Shown: piece by piece, positions 43,858 through 51,202 of the stretch
How positions within the stretch are numbered: position 1 is the stretch's first letter
How the letters are laid out: every line of letters begins with the position of its first letter
DNA from: Kineosporia babensis
GTDB lineage: Bacteria > Actinomycetota > Actinomycetes > Actinomycetales > Kineosporiaceae
DNA length: 64,000 nt
NCBI RefSeq assembly: GCF_021129305.1
Contig: NZ_JAJOMB010000012.1
Location: 62,001-126,000, forward strand
Direction of reading: 5' to 3'
Made by a program: the position numbers and the translations under genes
The notes under the pieces: model-generated
The model's database searches: none
What the model was told of the DNA's origin: nothing
The model's input: only the letters and a program-made list of their open reading frames with translations

Positions 43858-45283
43858 CAAGCACGCTGATCGGCAACTGACGCTTGGCCTGGGCCTGGCC
43901 CCCGAGTTGGCCGAGTTGATCGAGCAAGTCAACCGTCCCGATCACCGGGACTGGCTCAAGCAAGTCCAGCGCATCGGCGGCTGCTCCCACCCCCTGCACA
44001 TGCGCGGCTCCACCCGCATCATCGACAAAGCCACCGGCCGCGTCGATCACGAGTTCAGCAGCCGCAATGCCCCGGACGGCATCATCCTGATCCGCTGCCG
44101 CAACCGCCGCGCAGCCGTCTGCCCGTCCTGCGCCCGGATCTACCAAGGCGACCTGTTCCAACTGGTCAAGGCTGGACTGGCCGGCGGCAAAGGAGTCCCC
44201 GAAACCGTCGCCGGGCACCCCCGGGTGTTCATCACCCTGACCGCCCCATCCTTCGGCGCCGTTCACTCCTCCCGACCGGCCGGCCGCACGAAGGTCACAC
44301 GCGGCGATCACCGCGACGCACGCGGAATCTGCCGTCCTCGGCGCGGTCCGGACTGCGAACACGGGCGCCCCGTCGCGTGCTTCGCCCGGCACGCCGAAGC
44401 TGATCCGCAAGTCGGAACCCCGCTGTGCAGGGACTGCTACGACTACGAAGCTGCGGTGATCTGGCAAGCCAACCTCGGGCGCCTGTGGGAACGCTTCTGC
44501 ATCTACCTACCCCGTCACCTCGCCCGGCACGCGGGCGTTCCGATCACCCACCTGCGGCAAGTACTGCGACCTTCGTACGTGAAGGTGATCGAGTTCCAAC
44601 GGCGCGGCCTGGTCCACGTCCACGCCGTCATCCGCCTGGACGGACGCACCGACAACCCCACCGACCTGGCACCCGCACCCGCCTGGGCCACTGCAGCCGC
44701 GCTGAAAGAAGCCGTGCTGTCCGCTGCCAGTGCTGTCCTCATTACCCAGGAGGCCAGCGCCGGTCAGTCCTGGGCGCTGCGGTGGGGGCAGCAAGTTGAC
44801 GTCCGTGACATCGGCGAAAACCTCGAACGCGGCGAAAGCATCGCCAAAGTAGCTGCCTACGTCGCCAAATACGCATCCAAGGGTAGCGAAGAGACCGGCT
44901 GGAACCCCCAGAACTGGGACCAGACACCCCGCGGACGACACGCCGCCACGATGGTGCACACTGCCTGGGCCCTGGCCGAACGGCCCGAGCTGGAGCACCT
45001 GAAACTCCGCAAGTGGGGCAAGGATCTCGGCTACCGGGGCCATGTCTCATCCAAATCCCGCCGCTACTCCACCACCCTCGGCGAACTACGGGCCGCACGA
45101 AGCGCCTACCGCCGGCAGGACTCCGCCGATGCTGAGCAGCAACCCGCCCCCGATGTCGTAGTCCGGTCGTCCTGGAAGCTCGTTGGCCACGGATACAACC
45201 AGGGGCAGGCTCGGCTCGCGGCTGACGTGGCGCGTGACCTGAAGAACCGACGTGACGCAGCGCGAGACGAGCGAAACCTATGA
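43820..45283 (+). CDS. Rolling-circle replication initiator (RepSA-like, HUH)
   Basis: A 487-residue protein. A cysteine cluster (CRNRRAAVCPSCARIYQGD) near residue 95 and another (CRDCYDYEAAVIW) near 205 suggest zinc binding. The HUH metal motif is in RGLVHVHAVIRLDG near 265, and the candidate nicking tyrosine and lysine are in KVAAYVAKYASKGSEE near 345. This order matches the replication initiators of pSAM2-type elements. It makes a single-strand nick to start rolling-circle copying of the excised circle. It lies at the end of the transfer operon and overlaps a 55-residue gene (ATGA). Confidence 0.88.
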   Translation: MAKQAPRKQKSADKHADRQLTLGLGLAPELAELIEQVNRPDHRDWLKQVQRIGGCSHPLHMRGSTRIIDKATGRVDHEFSSRNAPDGIILIRCRNRRAAVCPSCARIYQGDLFQLVKAGLAGGKGVPETVAGHPRVFITLTAPSFGAVHSSRPAGRTKVTRGDHRDARGICRPRRGPDCEHGRPVACFARHAEADPQVGTPLCRDCYDYEAAVIWQANLGRLWERFCIYLPRHLARHAGVPITHLRQVLRPSYVKVIEFQRRGLVHVHAVIRLDGRTDNPTDLAPAPAWATAAALKEAVLSAASAVLITQEASAGQSWALRWGQQVDVRDIGENLERGESIAKVAAYVAKYASKGSEETGWNPQNWDQTPRGRHAATMVHTAWALAERPELEHLKLRKWGKDLGYRGHVSSKSRRYSTTLGELRAARSAYRRQDSADAEQQPAPDVVVRSSWKLVGHGYNQGQARLAADVARDLKNRRDAARDERNL

Positions 45284-45447
45284 GACAGCCACGGAAGGTG
45301 TCGGCCGAAGAGCCCAAGTACTGGCCATTCGCTGCGCGGGCTGTCGAACGCGGCGTAGCGCTTGAAGGCTTTGCTCTGATCGCAGCTGGGGAAGTTGCTC
45401 GATTGGCCCGGGACGGCCGCCTTAGCTCTCAGCTGCCGAGGCTATGA
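45280..45447 (+). CDS. 55-residue protein after rep, unknown
   Basis: Starts ATG at 45,280, overlapping the rep stop by 4 bases. The sequence (KYWPFAARAVERGVALEGFA, then AAGEVARLARDGRLSSQL) is helical and could form a small helix-turn-helix. In AICEs the gene after rep is usually the excisionase; here the integrase is of the serine type and lies on the other strand, so a recombination directionality factor at this position is only a guess. Confidence 0.58.
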   Translation: MRQPRKVSAEEPKYWPFAARAVERGVALEGFALIAAGEVARLARDGRLSSQLPRL

Positions 45448-45502
45448 GGGCGAAGTCCGTCCGTAGCAGGAGAGCGAGCTAAAACCCATTTCCAGTAGTA
45501 GT

Positions 45503-46372
45503 TTACGAAGATCCATTGGCTTCGCGAATGGTTCCGGCCTGGAACCACTGAACCAGTGTGACTGCTACGGTCACTGCGGCCACCGCCTGCTCTTCACTAG
45601 CTGGTTCCGGGGCAGCGCCATTCGGCGGAGCATGACGTTCTTGGTTGTCCCATAGCATGCGCAGCATTCCGAGAAGTGTTGCTGCAGAGTCAGACTTCTT
45701 GTCATCCAGGCCTGCTACGGTGTAGCGCTCAGGCTTCAGCGACAAATGCGCGATCGCTTTACCGAGGGTGCCCGCGCCATCCTTTGGGATGAACAGCTGC
45801 AGTGCTTCTGATTCGACCGCCGTGACAGCGTGCTGAAACGCCTTCGGGTAGTCCGGTTTCAGCCCAAAGGCGGCGGCCCACGCAAGGCCAATTTCTGAGC
45901 CAGCCGTCGTCCCGCTGGGCACAACAAGATCAGCTTGACTCTGAAGTTCGGGAGAGACCCGACGCATCAGCCGCCAGTAGGGTTCTGCGAGCGAGACCTT
46001 CCAGGCGGAACCGCTTTGCTCTAAGAGTTGAACCAATTCGGAGATCAGCTGATCTTCTTCGACCGTCCGTTCATAGTCGTCCATACCGTACCAGCGGTGG
46101 AGGATCCAATCTGCGGCGGCTAGCAGTAGATCGTCACGCCGGTCGGGATTTCTGAGTAGGGCACTGACAGCTGATGCCGAGCCGGAGTGCGGCTCGACTG
46201 CAACCCGCAACTCCCGGCCCATGATCTCGTAATCGTCTGCGAGAGCAGAGATAAGCCAGGATCGGAGTGACGAAAACAGGTGCTCGGGAACGCCTTCGTA
46301 GAGAGTCTCCCGATATGCCTTTACGCCGTCGTCGTCGCCTCGTGCCCACAACGGAACCCAACTCATTGCCAC
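45503..46372 (-). CDS. Unknown protein, possible abortive-infection-like C-terminus
   Basis: A 289-residue, helical, acidic protein starting at GTG 46,372 or ATG 46,366. The C-terminal part (KAFQHAVTAVESEALQLFIP, TLLGMLRMLWDNQERHAPPN, AAVTVAVTLVQWFQAG) follows the layout of Abi/HEPN-like domains in which an Arg-His pair precedes a long last helix. The similarity is by eye. It is located between rep and the integrase, another common cargo position in such elements. Confidence 0.62.
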   Translation of the reverse strand: MAMSWVPLWARGDDDGVKAYRETLYEGVPEHLFSSLRSWLISALADDYEIMGRELRVAVEPHSGSASAVSALLRNPDRRDDLLLAAADWILHRWYGMDDYERTVEEDQLISELVQLLEQSGSAWKVSLAEPYWRLMRRVSPELQSQADLVVPSGTTAGSEIGLAWAAAFGLKPDYPKAFQHAVTAVESEALQLFIPKDGAGTLGKAIAHLSLKPERYTVAGLDDKKSDSAATLLGMLRMLWDNQERHAPPNGAAPEPASEEQAVAAVTVAVTLVQWFQAGTIREANGSS

Positions 46373-46506
46373 AAGGAGTATCCAAGCAGATGAAGGCTAG
46401 CTGCGCTGGTCTTTTGGGATGGCCTGATTGTCAATCGGCGCCACGGGTGGGCTTTGGGTCGATCTGATGCGATGGTGAGCAGACATGGATCCGTTCTACC
46501 CGTCGT

Positions 46507-48171
46507 TCAGGCTCTCCTCGATCGCTGCCATTCGCGCGTATAGGCGGCGGTGCAGAGCTTGCATCTGGGCTTCATCTTCCGGGCCGGTCCATAGATCGTG
46601 AACTCACTCCGTGGCTTCCACTCCTGGCACTTGGTGCACGTCCGTCCCTGGCTGAAGTCCAGGTCCGGTGGTTCCGCGCGCGGAATCTTCTTCTCGCTCT
46701 CCCATACGGCCCGAGCGCTCATGCGGGGACGGGTACGGAACGGGTAGACGTAGATCCCTTCCAGAACTTGCTCCAAGAGAACGCTGGCCGTGGAAGCATC
46801 TGCGGCCTCCCAGTTCTGTAGGAGCTGCAGAAAGCCGTCTGAAGGTGTTTGGATGCGATCGCCTTGGCGTTTCAAGCTTGCGAGGACAATTTTCAGCCGT
46901 TCAATCTCCTTCTTAATCAGCCGCATCTCGTCCGCCACATCGGCAGCCTCGAACGCTCCCGTGGATACGGCTCGGACCAGGTTCTCGCGCCGGCGTTCTT
47001 CGGTGAGCAGTTGGCTTTGCACGGCATCGCGGTCGGTGTTGGCGTCCTGGCGCTTCATCTGCTCGGCGACCAAGGAATCGAAAGACTCGCCGTATTCGCC
47101 AGCCAGCGACCGAAGCCAGTCCTTGGTGAACTCGGTCGCCTCAGAGTTGCTCACACTGACGTGCACCGGGCACGGCGCCCCGTCCTTCGTGAGCTGGGAG
47201 CAACAAACCCACCGCGATCTCTCAGGCCGATAGAGCATTCGCTTCCCGCAACCTGCGCAACGCAGATGCCCGCTGAGGTGCTGCCGCGGATTACGCGAAC
47301 GCTTCGGCTTGAGCGCCTGGACCCGGCGCCGCTCCCGGTAGGAGAGCCAAAGATCTTCGGAGATGATCGGGTCCCAGCTTCCGGGCAGGAACACGGGCCG
47401 CTCGGTAGTACCGATCCCCAACTCCTCCATTCGATCCTCGGAGAAGAAGGTTTCTGGCTTGTTGAGCACGATCAGGCCTGCGGCAAAGCCGCTATCGAGG
47501 TAGCCGCGTAGCGCGCTCTCAGACATCGGATTGCCCAAGAGGCTGCGCACATCGCGGTCACGAAGATGAAGCACGAGGGCATGCATCGACTTGCCGTCAC
47601 GGTACATCTCATAGCACTCACGGAAGATCGGTCCGGTGACAGGATCGATGGTGTAGCGCTTGGCGGGCTTGTCGTACACATAGCCCAACCTCGGGCCACC
47701 GTGAGACGGCAGCCCCTTGGCGATCATCGCCCGGCGCGCGTCGCGCCACGATTCGCCGATCTGGTCAGACTGGAACTCGGCGATCGCGAGCATCTGGGTG
47801 ACGCTGAAGCGGCCGGCCGGGGTGCTGGCGTCGATGGGCTCGGTAGCGGATTCGAGGCGGCCACCCACCTGCTTCAGCTCCGCAATGCAGCGCAGCGACT
47901 CGACCAGATTCCGGCCCCAACGCGACCAGCGCCAGACGACAACCGTGTTCGCCTCGCCGTCGCGAACGCGGTCGATCAGTGGCTGAATCTTGCGCTTCGT
48001 GAACGTCCGCCCGGAGAGATCGAGGTCCATCACCGGCTCCCCAATGACCTCGTACCCCTCGCGTCGGCAGTGCGAAAGGCATTGCTCGATCTGAACTTCC
48101 GGCGAGATCGACTCTTCCTTGTACGTTGACTGCCGGACGTAGATCAGAGCCTTACGTGGTGCCCGAACCAT
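46507..48171 (-). CDS. Large serine integrase
   Basis: A 554-residue recombinase. The catalytic serine is in IYVRQSTYKEESISPEVQ (Ser near 15), with the resolvase core continuing through VVWRWSRWGRNLVESL and QMLAIAEFQSDQIGES. The recombinase domain (GGPRLGYVYD) follows, then a zinc-binding domain with CAGCGKRMLYR and WVCCSQ, a coiled coil, and an extra C-terminal CxxC pair (CTKCQEWKPRSEF and KPRCKLC). It should recombine the circular element's attP with attB inside xthA. It lies 56 bases from attR with a perfect inverted repeat between its start and the junction. Confidence 0.95.
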   Translation of the reverse strand: MVRAPRKALIYVRQSTYKEESISPEVQIEQCLSHCRREGYEVIGEPVMDLDLSGRTFTKRKIQPLIDRVRDGEANTVVVWRWSRWGRNLVESLRCIAELKQVGGRLESATEPIDASTPAGRFSVTQMLAIAEFQSDQIGESWRDARRAMIAKGLPSHGGPRLGYVYDKPAKRYTIDPVTGPIFRECYEMYRDGKSMHALVLHLRDRDVRSLLGNPMSESALRGYLDSGFAAGLIVLNKPETFFSEDRMEELGIGTTERPVFLPGSWDPIISEDLWLSYRERRRVQALKPKRSRNPRQHLSGHLRCAGCGKRMLYRPERSRWVCCSQLTKDGAPCPVHVSVSNSEATEFTKDWLRSLAGEYGESFDSLVAEQMKRQDANTDRDAVQSQLLTEERRRENLVRAVSTGAFEAADVADEMRLIKKEIERLKIVLASLKRQGDRIQTPSDGFLQLLQNWEAADASTASVLLEQVLEGIYVYPFRTRPRMSARAVWESEKKIPRAEPPDLDFSQGRTCTKCQEWKPRSEFTIYGPARKMKPRCKLCTAAYTREWQRSRRA

Positions 48172-48180
48172 GCGACCACC

Positions 48181-48207
48181 CCCAATGTACGATTCTAATA
48201 CATTGGG
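48181..48207. promoter_or_regulatory. Inverted repeat between integrase start and attR
   Basis: CCCAATGTA and TACATTGGG form a perfect 9-base inverted repeat with a 9-base spacer. It is 10 bases upstream of the integrase ATG, so it could be an operator for integrase expression or an accessory attP site. Confidence 0.62.
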
Positions 48208-48250
48208 TAGGTTAACGACGGCCCTTGGACACCGGAGCGGGCTGGCGCAT
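48205..48250 (+). other. attR junction
   Basis: Element sequence GTTAACGACGGCCCTT meets the shared GGA (48,227-48,229) and then host xthA sequence CACCGGAGCGGGCTGG. With the left junction this reconstructs an attP with TTAACGAC and GTCGTAAA arms around GGA, and an attB reading CTTGGGACACC inside codons 213-216 of xthA. Confidence 0.82.
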
Positions 48251-48374
48251 CGATTACGCCATCGCCAACCCTGGCCTGGCCGCTCTCGCCACTACCGCCG
48301 AGGTCGACCTCGCGCCGACCTACGCCGAGCGCTGGAGCGACCATTCTCCGGTCGTCGTGGACCTGGATCTTTAG
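48227..48374 (+). pseudogene. xthA: 3' remainder of chromosomal xthA
   Basis: The last 48 codons of the host exonuclease III from the Asp codon at 48,228: DTGAGWRIDYAIANPGLAAL to ERWSDHSPVVVDLDL and stop. It contains the catalytic Asp and His of the C-terminal half. There is no start codon or ribosome site, so it is not expressed as a protein. It keeps the host codon style (C/G-ending), unlike the element's copy. Confidence 0.93.
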
Positions 48375-48422
48375 ACGGCAGGTGGTTCATGGCCTCAGCG
48401 GGACCGTGCCATGGGCCCGGAT

Positions 48423-48685
48423 TCAGTGATCGTAGTAGTGGCCTCGCAGAAGGACGATCACGAGTTGTTTCTCGGTGAAGCTGTAGACCATACGGTCGCC
48501 CTCGGTCACGCGTCGGGACCAGTACCCGGCCCACTCGGCGACCAGGGGTTCAGGTCTGCCGATCCCTTCCTCCGGGGTGCGGCGAGTTTCGTCGATCATG
48601 CGGTTGATCCGCCGAAGCGTGGGCTTCTTGTGCCACCCAGGACTGGTAATCGTCCTTGTCCTGGGTGGTGAAGGTGAGGATGCGA
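48423..48685 (-). pseudogene. YoeB-like toxin gene, probably inactivated
   Basis: Two frames together give a YoeB toxin: RILTFTTQDKDDYQSWVAQ in one, then KKPTLRRINRMIDETRRTP, EPLVAEWAGYWSRRV and VIVLLRGHYYDH in the next frame. The shift lies near 48,630, in CACAAGAAG. The usual ATG after the antitoxin stop is also missing (GATCGC where ATGCGC would be expected). The full toxin therefore should not be made, unless a sequencing error is involved. It directly follows the intact antitoxin gene. Confidence 0.7.
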
Positions 48686-48940
48686 TCAGGTATCGGGGTC
48701 GATCAGCTCCCGCTCTTGGGCCAAGCCGGCCTCTGCCTGCGCAACGGACTTGCGGAGCCGGTTGGCGACCTGCGGGTCGGACATCAGGAACAGGGTCTCC
48801 TGAATGCGCCGCCACTGCTCTTCCGGCACGAGGAAGGCGGTGCCGCCCTTGGACAAGATCTCGACGACCTGCTGGTCGTTGTTGACTTCCTCGATCAAGG
48901 GGAAGAGGCGTTTGCGGGCTTCGGTTGCGGTGATGGCCAT
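48686..48940 (-). CDS. YefM/Phd-type antitoxin
   Basis: An 84-residue antitoxin starting ATG at 48,940 with GGAGAG upstream; the longer frame to 49,000 is not needed. Typical text: AITATEARKRLFPLIEEVNN, then VVEILSKGGTAFLVPEEQWR and helices that would wrap the toxin. It should bind its own promoter; ATTGGTGCC and ATTGGTACC repeats lie just upstream near 48,975-48,992. The partner toxin gene appears broken. Confidence 0.85.
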   Translation of the reverse strand: MAITATEARKRLFPLIEEVNNDQQVVEILSKGGTAFLVPEEQWRRIQETLFLMSDPQVANRLRKSVAQAEAGLAQERELIDPDT

Positions 48941-49177
48941 GGTGCTCTCCACTCGGCTTGACATCGAGAAAGTCATTGGTGCCAGATTGGTACCACTCAC
49001 CTGTGCTGTTTGCAGATGCCCACGCGAGGCCGGGGTGCGTAGGGGAGCGAAGCGAGAGTCAGCGCAGGCGGGCTCGGATAAGCCTGCCGTCGGTCATTGC
49101 CTGAGCGAAAATCTCCCGGAGGGATGTCCGCAGTTAGCCTGGGTCAGGCTGGCTGACCGGGTGTAAGGGGGATCGAC

Positions 49178-49474
49178 GTGACAGGCGCTCTTTTCCATGG
49201 ATTCATTGCCCTACAGTCGCGAGGCCTGTTCGCGCTGCCCAGCGAGCTTCGGCGGCGGTACGGGCTGGACAAGCCCGGTGCCCAGGTAGAGATCACGGAG
49301 CGTGCGGACGGTGTCCTAGAGGTGCGTCCGCAGGCGGCCATCCCCGCGTCCCAAGCTTGGTTCTGGGAGAGGGAGTGGCAGCAGCGCGAGCGCGAGGCCA
49401 CGGCTGATCTGCAGGCGGGCCGGTTCGCTGACCATGACAGCGCCGACGCGTTTCTCACGGACCTCGCCTCGTGA
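49178..49474 (+). CDS. AbrB/SpoVT-like antitoxin
   Basis: A 98-residue protein starting GTG at 49,178 with AAGGGGGA upstream. The N-terminal part (FIALQSRGLFALPSELRRRY, PGAQVEITERADGVLEVRP) is a swapped-hairpin AbrB fold, and the C-terminal part (FWEREWQQREREATADLQAG) is a helix that would contact a toxin. It overlaps by 4 bases the start of a RelE/ParE-like toxin frame that stops early. Confidence 0.78.
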   Translation: MTGALFHGFIALQSRGLFALPSELRRRYGLDKPGAQVEITERADGVLEVRPQAAIPASQAWFWEREWQQREREATADLQAGRFADHDSADAFLTDLAS

Positions 49475-49725
49475 AGTTCCGGACCCTCGACGGCCTCAAG
49501 CCGGACTACAAGAAGCTGAAACCGGGCGCAAAGACCCTTTTCTGAAGGCTGCCCTGAGCGAGTTCGCCCCTGCCTGTGGCGACCGAGCGCGGGCGCAAGT
49601 GGCCCGCTGCGCATACGCATGGCGCCGGCCTGGAGCCGATCCGGCTGGCCTGCACAGCGTGGCATTCGCGCGGTCCGGAGTTACTTGCACCATTTCGTGT
49701 ACGGCGTGCGCCGCGAGCGATTAGT
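49471..49725 (+). pseudogene. RelE/ParE-like toxin remnant
   Basis: A GTG in a GTGA overlap starts KFRTLDGLKPDYKKLKPGAK but the frame stops after 24 codons at 49,545. The next frame continues the expected text (FLKAALSEFAPAC), and later pieces appear in further frames (KWPA, LRIRMAPAW). This is what a toxin gene with at least two small indels looks like. The later segments are weak, so the right boundary is approximate. Confidence 0.5.
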
Positions 49726-49769
49726 GTCGCGTTCGGTTCTAGGCCCCGTCCAGCAGAAGGTCAGGAAAC

Positions 49770-51155
49770 ATGAGAACGCGCAGAAGCCGCGTCTTTACCA
49801 GGGTCGGCGCCACCGCGACGGTCACGGTCGGTCTGCTCGGCGTCACCCTGCTCACGCAGAGCGCCGAGGCAGCCGCGCCCAAGCCGACCCGGGTCTCGCT
49901 GGGGATCAACGGCAAGCAGGCCAACGCCTACAGCCTGCTCGGGGCAGTCACGCCCGACGGCCGCTACGTGCTTTTCCTTTCCAGCGCAACCAATCTGGTG
50001 AAGGGCGACAGCAACGGCAACCAGGAGCTCTACCGCCGCGACACGGTCACCGGGAAGACCGAGAAGGTCACCTGGTCCGCCGAGCGCGGCGAGGCCAGCA
50101 CGGCGATGTTCAGCGGATACAACGGCATCTCGGCGAACGGCCGGTACGTCGTCTTCGACTCCGCGGCGGACAACCTCGTCGCCGGTGACACGAACAACAA
50201 GGTCGACGTCTTCGTGCGGGACATGAAGACCGGTGTCACCAAGCGGGTCTCGGTCAAGGGCGGCGAGGGCGGCGGGGAGAGCCCGTCGATCAGTGCGGAC
50301 GGCCGGCTGGTGGCCTTCTCGTCGGGGAGCACAGAGTTCGTTCCCAACGACACGAACGGGACCAGGGACATCTTCGTCAAGGACCTGCGGACGAACAAGT
50401 TCACCCGGGTCTCCGTCTCGTCCAAGGGTAAGCAGTCCGACAACGCTGTGGTGTCGACCAACCCGGGCTCCCCGACCCACTTCGACGAACGCGGCAGTTC
50501 AGCCCCGCTGATCTCCGGCAACGGCAACGTGGTGGCGTTCTCGTCGTACGCCCGGAACCTGGTGCCGAAGGACACCAACAACGCCTCGGACGTCTTCGTG
50601 CACAGCCTGAGCACGGGCACCACCAAGCGGGTCAGCGTGAAGACCGACGGTTCCCAGGCCAACAACTCCAGTCGGGGCTACGGCAGCGTCCCGGTGTCGA
50701 TCTCCGCGAACGGCAAGGTCATCGTGATGTCCGGGGCGCAGGCCGACCTGGTGGACGGGCCCGCCGAGCAGCGGCACCAGTTCGACGCCTACGTGCGCGA
50801 CCTGAGCACTCGGATCACCAGCCGGGTGGTGTCCCGGGTGGACGGCGAGCGGACCAGCAGGTCGGCCGCCGACACGTCCGTCTCTTCGGACGGCCGTTAC
50901 CTGGCTTTCGCCAGCACGGACCCGAACGTGAAGAAGGGTTACACCGGGACGGTCCGGGACATCTTCATCCGGGATCTGAAGACCAACAAGCTCAAGGTCG
51001 TCTCCGTGACCGGCGCGAAGAAGATGCCCAACGCCGCGAGCTACGGCTTCGTCCTCACCACCAAGGCCAAGGCCGTGGTGTTCGAGAGCGACGCGAGCAA
51101 CCTGGTCGGTGGCGACACCAACAAGGTCAAGGACATCTTCAAGCGCAAGCTCTGA
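49770..51155 (+). CDS. Secreted PD40/TolB-like beta-propeller protein
   Basis: A 461-residue protein with a signal peptide (TVGLLGVTLLTQSAEAAA). Six or so repeats share the pattern SANGRYVVFDSAADNLVAGDTNNKVDVFVRD in two halves: a GRYVVF-type strand followed by NLVxGDTN and DVFVRDL. Such PD40/TolB-like repeats form a beta propeller. No enzyme motif is visible. It ends before a strong hairpin shared with the opposing gene. Likely an extracellular binding protein. Confidence 0.88.
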   Translation: MRTRRSRVFTRVGATATVTVGLLGVTLLTQSAEAAAPKPTRVSLGINGKQANAYSLLGAVTPDGRYVLFLSSATNLVKGDSNGNQELYRRDTVTGKTEKVTWSAERGEASTAMFSGYNGISANGRYVVFDSAADNLVAGDTNNKVDVFVRDMKTGVTKRVSVKGGEGGGESPSISADGRLVAFSSGSTEFVPNDTNGTRDIFVKDLRTNKFTRVSVSSKGKQSDNAVVSTNPGSPTHFDERGSSAPLISGNGNVVAFSSYARNLVPKDTNNASDVFVHSLSTGTTKRVSVKTDGSQANNSSRGYGSVPVSISANGKVIVMSGAQADLVDGPAEQRHQFDAYVRDLSTRITSRVVSRVDGERTSRSAADTSVSSDGRYLAFASTDPNVKKGYTGTVRDIFIRDLKTNKLKVVSVTGAKKMPNAASYGFVLTTKAKAVVFESDASNLVGGDTNKVKDIFKRKL

Positions 51156-51165
51156 CGTCCGGGCC

Positions 51166-51201
51166 GTAGAGCTGGCCTGCCCTCGAAAGGGCAGGCCAGC
51201 T
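51166..51201. terminator. Bidirectional terminator
   Basis: AGAGCTGGCCTGCCC pairs with GGGCAGGCCAGCTCT over 15 bases with a TCGAAA loop, between converging genes. Confidence 0.87.
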
Positions 51202-51202
51202 C

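Larger units (their letters stand above)
29614..48229. mobile_element. AICE-like integrative element inserted in xthA (about 18.6 kb)
   Basis: Boundaries come from the interrupted xthA frame and the shared GGA at 29,614-29,616 and 48,227-48,229. The backbone genes are a large serine integrase at the right end, an HUH Rep, an FtsK-like translocase, GntR/UTRA and XRE regulators, an SCO3933-family regulator and several tiny overlapping genes. This set is typical of actinomycete integrative and conjugative elements that replicate by rolling circle and transfer double-stranded DNA. Most described AICEs use tyrosine integrases and tRNA sites, so serine integration into a protein gene is less usual. 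The 30-36 kb part has clearly lower GC than the backbone and host, suggesting a separately acquired cargo. Confidence 0.9.

Noticed and set aside
29614-48229. The block read as a prophage
   Set aside because: No capsid, terminase, tail or lysis genes; Rep plus FtsK-like transfer and GntR control fit an AICE.
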